From Bradyrhizobium sp. ORS 285 (GTDB taxonomy: Bacteria; Pseudomonadota; Alphaproteobacteria; Rhizobiales; Xanthobacteraceae), in NCBI RefSeq assembly GCF_900176205.1, contig NZ_LT859959.1:3245001-3309000 (forward strand): a DNA stretch of 64,000 nucleotides, given 5' to 3'. This document shows, in pieces, positions 57,643 through 64,000 of the stretch; the first letter of the stretch is position 1, and every line of letters begins with the position of its first letter. The position numbers and the translations under genes are program-made. Below the pieces are notes generated by a model that was given only the letters and a program-made list of their open reading frames with translations, was not told the DNA's origin and did not search any database.

Positions 57643-59106
57643 ATGCCCGCTACCGTCGAGTTGCTTCGCTCGCGCCGCCTGCCGCAGGTTGCGGCGCTGG
57701 CGCTGATGTCGTTCGGCGTCGCCGGCTGCAGCGCCGACATGTCGACGCGGCTGTCCCAGACGCAAAATCCCTTTTCCAACCCGTTTGCCTCCGACTCCAC
57801 CGGATCGGTGCCGGCGCAGCCGGCGCGGCAGCATCAGCAATATAGCCAGCAGCAATACACTCCGGCGCCCGCGCCGGCGCCGGCCTATTCGTCCTCGGCG
57901 TTGCCGCCGCCCGCGGTCGGTGCGCCCCAATCTTATCCGTCCGGCGATGGCGCCGGAGGCGTGTCCGGAGGCGGGCGAGGCGTGGCATCCTATGCGCCGC
58001 CTGCACCGGTCCCAGCGGCCGCGCCGCAGGCCTATGCACAGCCGGCGCATTCCTACGCGCCGCCGGCGCAGCCGCAGCTCGAGACCACCGGTGCCGTGCC
58101 GCCGCGCTCGGTCGCGGCCGCGCGTCCTGCCGGCGGCACCAAGATTATCGTCGGCACCAGCGATACGCTCGACATTCTCGCCAAGCGTTATCGCGTGACC
58201 CCGGCCGAGATCCTCGCGGCCAATGGCTACAAGGGGCCACGCGCGCTGTCGCCTGGCCAGCAGCTGATCATCCCGCATCCGGGAGCAGGGTCGGTCGCCG
58301 CTGCTCCGGCGGCGCAGCCGGTTGCCGCCGCAGCGCCGATGGTTGCGCCGAAGCCGGTTGCGGTGGCTGCGCCCGCGACGCCATCCACGGTGCATTTCGT
58401 CAATCGCGGCGAAACGCTCGCCAGCATCGCGCGCCAGAATCACGTGACGGCGGCGGAGCTCGCCCGCGCTAACAATCTCGACCAGGCGTCGCCCCTGAAA
58501 CTCGGTGCCAGGCTGACCGTCCCTGGCAAGCCCGCAGCGGTCGCTGCTGCTGCGCCCGTGGCTCCGGTCGCAACCGTTCCCCAGGCGGTTGCGACCGTGC
58601 CGGCCCCGCTGCCGACCACGCGGGTGGCTGCTGCCGGTCCTGTGCAGAGTGCCCGGCTGGCCCAGGCCAATCCGGCGCCCGAGAAGGAAGAGGAGCCGGC
58701 GCGTCCGGCCGAGACCACCAGCGCGCTGCCGACTTTCCGCTGGCCGGCGCGCGGCAAGGTGATCACGAGCTATGGCGCCAAGACCAACGGCAAGTCCAAT
58801 GACGGCATCAACATCGCCGTGCCCGAGGGCACGCCGGTGAAGGCCGCCGAGGATGGCGTCGTGGCCTACGCCGGCAATGAGCTGAAGGGTTATGGCAACC
58901 TGGTCCTGGTGCGGCATTCCAACGGCTATGTCACCGCATATGCCCATGCGAGTGAGCTGATGGTGAAGCGCGGTGATCCGATCAAGCGCGGCCAGGTCAT
59001 TGCCAAGTCGGGTCAATCGGGAGAAGTCGGGTCGCCGCAGCTCCACTTCGAGATCCGCAAGGGATCGTCCCCGGTTGACCCGCTGCAATTCCTCAACGGG
59101 GCATGA
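57643..59106 (+). CDS. nlpD: NlpD-like lipoprotein with two LysM domains and a degenerate LytM domain
   Basis: A 487-residue outer-envelope lipoprotein: lipobox GVAGC with acylated C29, a Pro/Gln/Ala-rich linker, two LysM peptidoglycan-binding domains (about 168-211 and 250-294) and a LytM/M23 domain (about 369-487). The zinc ligands of active M23 peptidases are mostly lost: N386 and N390 in NDGIN take the places of the H and D of H-x-x-x-D, and Q466 replaces the first His of H-x-H (QLH), leaving only H468. E. coli NlpD is degenerate in a similar way and activates the cell-wall amidase AmiC, so this protein should be an activator rather than an enzyme. Position after pcm supports the name. 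Confidence 0.9.
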   Translation: MPATVELLRSRRLPQVAALALMSFGVAGCSADMSTRLSQTQNPFSNPFASDSTGSVPAQPARQHQQYSQQQYTPAPAPAPAYSSSALPPPAVGAPQSYPSGDGAGGVSGGGRGVASYAPPAPVPAAAPQAYAQPAHSYAPPAQPQLETTGAVPPRSVAAARPAGGTKIIVGTSDTLDILAKRYRVTPAEILAANGYKGPRALSPGQQLIIPHPGAGSVAAAPAAQPVAAAAPMVAPKPVAVAAPATPSTVHFVNRGETLASIARQNHVTAAELARANNLDQASPLKLGARLTVPGKPAAVAAAAPVAPVATVPQAVATVPAPLPTTRVAAAGPVQSARLAQANPAPEKEEEPARPAETTSALPTFRWPARGKVITSYGAKTNGKSNDGINIAVPEGTPVKAAEDGVVAYAGNELKGYGNLVLVRHSNGYVTAYAHASELMVKRGDPIKRGQVIAKSGQSGEVGSPQLHFEIRKGSSPVDPLQFLNGA

Positions 59107-59131
59107 GCCGCCGACACCCTTATCCTTGTGC

Positions 59132-59160
59132 AAGGGCCCGCCTTTCGGCGGGCCCTTTTC
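59132..59160 (+). terminator. intrinsic terminator after nlpD
   Basis: Perfect 11-bp stem AAGGGCCCGCC / GGCGGGCCCTT with a TTTC loop and a following TTTC, 26 bases after the nlpD stop. Best-formed terminator in the window; it may also serve the convergent DUF815 gene. Confidence 0.85.
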
Positions 59161-59226
59161 GTTTGACGGCGGCTGAAGCTGACCGATTGCCACGCCTTCG
59201 TGGCCCGCGAGGCTGCGTAGTTCGCC

Positions 59227-60231
59227 TTACTTGGCGCTCAGCCGCACGCCGAGCCGACCGGCGAGGTCCTGCGTGAACTGCCAGGCGACGCGGCCCGAGC
59301 GGGAGCCGCGCGTGGTGGCCCATTCCAGCGCCTCGCGCTCCAACTCATCCTCGGCCACCGCAATATTGAAATGGCCGCAATAGCCGCGGACCATGGCGAG
59401 ATATTCGTCCTGGCTGCAGCGGTGGAAGCCGAGCCACAGGCCGAAGCGGTCGGAGAGCGAGACCTTCTCCTCGACGGCCTCGCCCGGATTGATCGCGGTC
59501 GAGCGCTCGTTCTCGATCATGTCGCGCGCCAGCAGATGGCGGCGGTTCGAGGTCGCGTAGAGAATGACGTTCTCGGGACGGCCCTCGATGCCGCCTTCGA
59601 GCACCGCCTTCAGCGACTTGTAGGACGCATCATTGCCGTCGAACGACAGGTCGTCGCAGAACACGATGAAGTGGAAGGGCGCTGCGCGCAGGATCTCCAT
59701 CAGCGCCGGCAGGCTCTCGATGTCCTCGCGGTGGATCTCGATCAGCTTCAGCCGGTCGGCGGGCTCGCGCGCGACATTGATGTTGGCGTGGGCGGCCTTC
59801 ACGAGCGACGACTTGCCCATGCCGCGCGCGCCCCAGAGCAGGGCGTTGTTGGCGGGCAGGCCGTTGGCGAAGCGCTCGGTATTCTCGATCAGGATGTCGC
59901 GCATCCGGTCGATGCCCTTGAGCAGGTCGATCTCGACGCGGCTGACGCGCGGCACCGTCGAGAGCCGGCCGTCCGGATGCCAAACGAATGCGTCGGCCGC
60001 ATTCCAGTCCAGCGCCGGCTTGGCACTCGTTTGAGTTGCCGCGAGATGTGCCGCAATCGCTTCCAGCGCGCGGGCGATCCGCTCCGGCGTATCGTCGGGC
60101 GCAGGGCCGGCGGGACGTTTTGCCGCGACCTTCGACGGCCTTCGCTCCGCGGGCGCGGAGCCTTTGACGGCGGTTTTGGGAGCGGCTTTGGCGGCGGGGC
60201 GGGGCGGGGCTTTGGCTGGTTTTTTCGACAT
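59227..60231 (-). CDS. DUF815 AAA-type ATPase
   Basis: A 334-residue P-loop ATPase of the DUF815 family. An N-terminal Lys/Ala/Pro-rich tail (1-40) precedes the ATPase: Walker A GARGMGKSSL, Walker B-type FCDDLSF, sensor NRRHLLARDM. The family is widespread and related to AAA proteins; function unknown to me. Start MSKKPAK at 60231 after AGGAAC; a TTG two codons upstream is also open. Convergent with nlpD and divergent from yajC. Confidence 0.85.
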   Translation of the reverse strand: MSKKPAKAPPRPAAKAAPKTAVKGSAPAERRPSKVAAKRPAGPAPDDTPERIARALEAIAAHLAATQTSAKPALDWNAADAFVWHPDGRLSTVPRVSRVEIDLLKGIDRMRDILIENTERFANGLPANNALLWGARGMGKSSLVKAAHANINVAREPADRLKLIEIHREDIESLPALMEILRAAPFHFIVFCDDLSFDGNDASYKSLKAVLEGGIEGRPENVILYATSNRRHLLARDMIENERSTAINPGEAVEEKVSLSDRFGLWLGFHRCSQDEYLAMVRGYCGHFNIAVAEDELEREALEWATTRGSRSGRVAWQFTQDLAGRLGVRLSAK

Positions 60232-60435
60232 CTGCAAGTTCCTGATGGGGCAGCCATATCGGGCCGCGCCGGCGGCCGCAAGCGCGGCGAAATCGAGGGG
60301 CGGTGCGCCTTGCTATTGGGACCGCTGCCGCTATATTCCGCGCGAAATTCGCAAGAGGCCGGCCCGCGCCAACAGAATGCGTGGTTCGCCGGCTATTCCC
60401 GTCTCACCGGGCACTGGCCCACGAGGATCGACCGC

Positions 60436-60804
60436 ATGCTGATTACCCCTGCCTATGCCCAGGCCGCCGGTGCTGGCGATACCAACAGCATGCTGATGTC
60501 GCTGCTGCCGTTCGCGCTGATCTTCGTGATCATGTACTTCCTGATCCTGCGGCCGCAGCAGAAGAAGGTCAAAGAGCACGCCGATCTCGTCAAGAACGTC
60601 CGCCGCGGCGACACGATCGTCACGCAGGGCGGTCTGGTCGGCAAGGTCACCAAGGTCGTCGATGACGACCAGGTCGAGTTCGAGATCGCTGATGGCGTCC
60701 GCGTCCGGCAGATGCGCCAGATGATCACCGGCGTCCGCACCAAGGGCGAGCCTGCGAAGGCGGATGCAAAGGACGACAAGAAGGATGAGAAGGCGGCGAG
60801 CTGA
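60436..60804 (+). CDS. yajC: preprotein translocase subunit YajC
   Basis: A 122-residue single-pass membrane protein (membrane helix about 19-38, SLLPFALIFVIMYFLILRPQ, followed by QQKKVKEH), the YajC fold GDTIVTQGGLVGKVTKVVDD, and a Lys/Asp-rich tail. Works with SecDF. 89 bases before secD; the gap holds a GGCCG/CGGCC hairpin. Confidence 0.95.
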   Translation: MLITPAYAQAAGAGDTNSMLMSLLPFALIFVIMYFLILRPQQKKVKEHADLVKNVRRGDTIVTQGGLVGKVTKVVDDDQVEFEIADGVRVRQMRQMITGVRTKGEPAKADAKDDKKDEKAAS

Positions 60805-60893
60805 TCGCGGCCCGGCCGGCGCGTCGGCGGCCTTCGTCTGATCTGATGTTCTGATTTCCCCGGGCCGGCTTTCGGCCCCTACGGACACCTCTC

Positions 60894-62495
60894 ATGTTGT
60901 ATTTCACGCGGTGGAAGGCGCTGGGCATCATCCTCACGGCGCTCGTGGTGTGCCTGTGCGCGGTGCCCAACTTCTTCCCCGAAGCGACGGTCAAGACCTG
61001 GCCGGCCTGGGCGCAGCGTCACATCGTTCTCGGTCTCGACCTGCAGGGCGGCTCGTACCTGCTGCTCGAAGTCGACTCCAACTACGTCAAGAAGGAGCGG
61101 CTCGATGCGGTGCGCGACGATGTGCGCCGCACGCTGCGCGATGCCAAGATCGGCTACACCGGATTGGCCAGCAAGGGCGACGGCGTCGAGGTCCGCATCA
61201 CCAAGGACACCGACGTTCCGACCGCGCTGTCCAAGCTGCGTGATCTCTCCCAGCCGCTCGGCGGCCTCCTGGGCTCCAGTGGCCAGCGCAGCCTCGAGGT
61301 CAGCGATGCCGGCAACAGTCTGATCCGGCTGACGATCCCGCAGGCAGCCATCACCGAGCGCGTGCGCCAGACCATCGAGCAGTCGATCCAGATCGTCGAG
61401 CGCCGCATCAACGAGCTCGGCACCGTCGAGCCCGTCATTCAGCGCCAGGGCACCGACCGCATCCTGGTGCAGGTGCCGGGCTTGCAGGACCCGACCGAGC
61501 TCAAGAACCTGCTCGGCAAGACCGCCAAGATGGAATTCCGCATGGTCGACACCACGGTGTCGCCCGAGCAGGCGCTGCAGGGTCGGGTGCCGCCGGACTC
61601 CGAGGTGCTGCAGAGCGCCTCGCCGCCGAACCAGCCTTATGTCGTGAAGAAGCAGGTGCTGGTGTCCGGTGGAGATCTCTCCGACGCGCAGACCGGCTTC
61701 GATCAGCGCACCAACGAGCCGATCGTCTCCTTTCGCTTCAACTCGGCCGGCGCCCGCAAATTCGCGCAGGCGACGACCGAGAATGTCGGCCAGCCGTTTG
61801 CGATCGTGCTCGACAACAAGGTGATCTCGGCGCCCGTCATTCGCGAGCCGATCACCGGCGGTTCGGGCCAGATCTCGGGCAATTTCACGGTGCAGTCCGC
61901 CAATGAGCTCGCAATCCTGCTGCGCGCCGGCGCGCTGCCGGCGCCGCTCACGGTGATCGAGGAGCGCACCGTCGGTCCGGGCCTTGGCGCCGATTCGATC
62001 GCCAAGGGCGAGCTCGCCTCCTATGTCGGCTCGATCCTGGTCATCGTGTTCATGCTGGTAACCTACCGGCTGTTCGGCGTGTTCGCCAACATCGCCGTGG
62101 TCGTGAACGTCGCGATGATCTTCGGCGTGCTGTCGCTGCTGAACGCAACGCTGACCTTGCCCGGCATCGCCGGCATCGTGCTGACGGTCGGCATCGCGGT
62201 CGACTCCAACGTGCTGATCTATGAGCGCATCCGCGAGGAACTGCGCGGCGGCCGCAACGCGATCTCGGCGATCGATGCCGGATTCAAGCGCGCACTGGCG
62301 ACCATTCTAGACTCCAACATCACCACCTTCATCGCCGCCGCCGTACTGTTCTACATCGGCACGGGCCCTGTGCGCGGTTTCGCCGTGACGCTCGGCATCG
62401 GCATCCTCACCACGGTCTTCACCGCCTTCACGCTCACCCGCCTCATCGTGGCGGCATGGGTGCGGTGGAAGCGGCCGCAAAGCGTGCCAATCTAG
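60894..62495 (+). CDS. secD: protein translocase subunit SecD
   Basis: A 533-residue RND-type protein with one N-terminal helix, a large periplasmic domain (about 30-350) and five further membrane helices. Conserved block LGLDLQGGSYLLLEVD (D1 motif) near residues 44-59 and the membrane block VGIAVDSNVLIYERIREELR with the proton-path Asp. It uses the proton gradient to pull exported proteins through SecYEG. Confidence 0.97.
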   Translation: MLYFTRWKALGIILTALVVCLCAVPNFFPEATVKTWPAWAQRHIVLGLDLQGGSYLLLEVDSNYVKKERLDAVRDDVRRTLRDAKIGYTGLASKGDGVEVRITKDTDVPTALSKLRDLSQPLGGLLGSSGQRSLEVSDAGNSLIRLTIPQAAITERVRQTIEQSIQIVERRINELGTVEPVIQRQGTDRILVQVPGLQDPTELKNLLGKTAKMEFRMVDTTVSPEQALQGRVPPDSEVLQSASPPNQPYVVKKQVLVSGGDLSDAQTGFDQRTNEPIVSFRFNSAGARKFAQATTENVGQPFAIVLDNKVISAPVIREPITGGSGQISGNFTVQSANELAILLRAGALPAPLTVIEERTVGPGLGADSIAKGELASYVGSILVIVFMLVTYRLFGVFANIAVVVNVAMIFGVLSLLNATLTLPGIAGIVLTVGIAVDSNVLIYERIREELRGGRNAISAIDAGFKRALATILDSNITTFIAAAVLFYIGTGPVRGFAVTLGIGILTTVFTAFTLTRLIVAAWVRWKRPQSVPI

Positions 62496-62503
62496 GAGCT
62501 AAA

Positions 62504-63523
62504 GTGACACACTGGGTTCTCATCGGGCTTGGCATCCTGATCGCGGTGCTGACGGTGGTCAGTGCGCTCGGCCTGCTGCCGTCGCTGCGCATCGTTCCCG
62601 ACGACACGCATTTCGACTTCACGCAGTTCCGGCGTATCAGCTTCCCGATCTCGGCGGCGCTGTCGATCCTGGCGATCGTGCTGTTCTTCACGCATGGCCT
62701 GAATCTCGGGATCGACTTCCGCGGCGGCAGCCTGCTCGAGGTGCGGGCCAAGTCCGGCACCGCCGATATCGCGGGGATGCGCGCGAAGCTGTCCACGCTT
62801 GGTCTTGGCGAAGTGCAACTGCAGCAGTTCGGTGGCCCCGAAGGGGTGCTGATCCGCGTCGCGGAGCAGCCCGGCGGGGACATCGCGCAGCAGGAAGCTG
62901 CCAACAAGGTCAAGGCCGCGATCGGTGATTCCGTCGAGTATCGCCGCGTCGAGGTCGTCGGTCCGCGCGTGTCCGGCGAGTTCCTGGCCGTCGGCATGCT
63001 CGGCCTGATGCTCGCGATCGTCTCGATTCTGATCTACCTCTGGTTCCGCTTCGAGTGGCAGTTCGCGCTCGGCGCCATGATCGCCAACGTCCACGACATC
63101 GTGCTGACGATCGGCTTCATGTCGATTAGCCAGGTCGATTTCGACCTCACCAGCATCGCGGCGCTGCTGACCATTCTCGGCTATTCGCTCAACGACACCG
63201 TCGTCATCTACGACCGTATCCGCGAGATGCTCAGGCGCTACAAGAAGATGCCGATGCCGCAGCTGCTCAACGAGTCGATCAACTCGACCTTGTCGCGCTC
63301 GATCATCACCCACGTCACCGTGACCTTGGCGTTGCTCGCGCTGCTGCTGTTCGGCGGCCCGGCGATCCACAGCTTCACGGCTGTCATGATGTTCGGCGTC
63401 GTGCTGGTCGGCACCTACACCTCGATCTTCATCGCGTCTCCTATCCTGATCTATCTCGGCGTGCACGCGATGCGCGCCGAGGCGCAGGATGAGAAGCCGG
63501 CTGCGAAGAAGAAAACCCCGTGA
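62504..63523 (+). CDS. secF: protein translocase subunit SecF
   Basis: A 339-residue RND-type partner of SecD. Key blocks: GIDFRGGSLLEVRAKSG and GYSLNDTVVIYDRIRE (with the proton-path Asp and Arg). GTG 62504 follows AGGAGCT; an open frame upstream to 62456 overlaps secD and has no ribosome site. The N terminus holds an extra hydrophobic helix (about 5-23, WVLIGLGILIAVLTVVSAL) before the usual first helix (about 44-63), so seven helices are predicted instead of six. Confidence 0.95.
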   Translation: MTHWVLIGLGILIAVLTVVSALGLLPSLRIVPDDTHFDFTQFRRISFPISAALSILAIVLFFTHGLNLGIDFRGGSLLEVRAKSGTADIAGMRAKLSTLGLGEVQLQQFGGPEGVLIRVAEQPGGDIAQQEAANKVKAAIGDSVEYRRVEVVGPRVSGEFLAVGMLGLMLAIVSILIYLWFRFEWQFALGAMIANVHDIVLTIGFMSISQVDFDLTSIAALLTILGYSLNDTVVIYDRIREMLRRYKKMPMPQLLNESINSTLSRSIITHVTVTLALLALLLFGGPAIHSFTAVMMFGVVLVGTYTSIFIASPILIYLGVHAMRAEAQDEKPAAKKKTP

Positions 63524-63578
63524 TTCGAAGGATGCTTGCCTTTGGATCCTATCCAGCGGCAGCAAGTTGATCTCGGAC

Positions 63579-63962
63579 ATGGCCACTGCGAACGACACGC
63601 CACACTTTCCGCGGTCCGCACCGATCGACGGCTATGGCAAAGGCGGCTTCGCCTTTGCCGACATGTCGCATCGCGGCTCGCTGCTGTGCCTGCCGGATTC
63701 GATCTGGGCCTGGGACGTCACCCAGCCGAGCCAGATCGACCGCTATTCCCTGCAGCGCGTGTTCGATGCGGCGAACAAGATCGACACGCTGATCGTCGGC
63801 ACCGGAAATGAAGTCTGGATTCCGCCGGCGCCGCTGCGCGCGGCGTTGCGCAACGTGTCCGTCGTGCTCGACGCCATGCAGACGGGACCGGCGATCCGCA
63901 CCTACAACGTCATGATCGGCGAGCGGCGGCGGGTTGCGGCTGCGCTGATCGCAGTGCCATGA
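63579..63962 (+). CDS. Mth938-like domain protein
   Basis: A 127-residue cytoplasmic protein of the Mth938-like fold (PIDGYGKGGFAFADMSHRGSLL, LIVGTGNEVWIPPAPLRAAL). Related proteins sit next to secDF in many alphaproteobacteria, and a eukaryotic homologue (NDUFAF3) acts in complex I assembly; role here unknown. Start 63579 (MATANDT) is preferred; upstream in-frame codons overlap the end of secF's downstream region without a ribosome site. Confidence 0.88.
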   Translation: MATANDTPHFPRSAPIDGYGKGGFAFADMSHRGSLLCLPDSIWAWDVTQPSQIDRYSLQRVFDAANKIDTLIVGTGNEVWIPPAPLRAALRNVSVVLDAMQTGPAIRTYNVMIGERRRVAAALIAVP

Positions 63963-64000
63963 GCGAGACGGCCGCCAGTACCAGCGATGCCGCGTTCTGT
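63959..64000 (+). CDS. N terminus of next gene (truncated by window edge)
   Basis: ATG at 63959 overlaps the previous stop (ATGA) and an open frame of 14 codons (MSETAASTSDAAFC) reaches the window end. In relatives this place is often taken by a squalene/phytoene-synthase-like gene, but the visible codons cannot confirm it. Confidence 0.5.
   Translation, partial: MSETAASTSDAAFC

Overview
The window is GC-rich DNA in which nearly every base pair lies in or next to a well-formed gene. Protein content, gene order and the kinds of intergenic palindrome all point to an alphaproteobacterium of the Bradyrhizobium type (order Hyphomicrobiales). Species assignment would need a database search. No rRNA, tRNA, CRISPR array, prophage, transposase or origin was recognised. 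Positions are in window coordinates.

Layout. 1-2,400: tail of an unknown gene, an FMN-reductase-like flavoprotein, a class II aldolase and ftsB, then a chemotaxis receiver (MCP) on the minus strand. 4,500-10,220: pyruvate dehydrogenase operon pdhA-pdhB-(DUF5076)-pdhC-lpd, with lipoyl domains on both E1beta and E2. 10,500-16,250: threonine-synthase-like enzyme, orphan Bug/TctC binding protein, ilvD, an ExoR-like Sel1 protein and a GNAT enzyme.

16,300-29,500 is the largest functional block: a cytosolic AmiC-like ligand-binding protein, a complete Tat-exported amide/urea-type ABC importer (binding protein, two permeases, two ATPases), an amidase-signature enzyme whose Lys-Ser-Ser triad falls at the numbering of the Rhodococcus amidase, a small ABM protein, and a urease operon ureE-ureF-ureAB(fused)-ureC-ureG-ureD with an unusually divergent UreC. 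It reads as one pathway: sense and import small amides or ureas, then release ammonia. A class A beta-lactamase converges on ureD.

30,500-40,150 is a mixed accessory stretch: DUF1254/DUF1214 protein, exonuclease III, aldo/keto reductase, then a styA-styB two-component monooxygenase pair with a divergent LysR regulator, bracketed by two direct 195-bp palindromic repeats; then two unknown membrane proteins and a phosphodiesterase. This stretch and the pdh/thr region are rich in short dispersed palindromic repeats of at least five families; one repeat-derived block lies immediately before an orphan hybrid histidine kinase (40,966-43,281).

43,300-64,000 is conserved core: erpA, dgt, argS, an FtsN-like SPOR protein, nagZ, scpA, scpB, tatABC, serS, surE, pcm, nlpD, a DUF815 ATPase, yajC-secD-secF, an Mth938-like protein and the first codons of another gene. 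It couples cell-envelope growth, chromosome segregation and both protein export routes (Sec and Tat). Two Tat-type signal peptides occur elsewhere in the window.

I found no clearly new defence or mobile system. The best leads are the amide-to-urease block with its divergent UreC, the repeat-flanked styrene-monooxygenase module, and the repeat families, one of which shows compensatory base changes in its stem.
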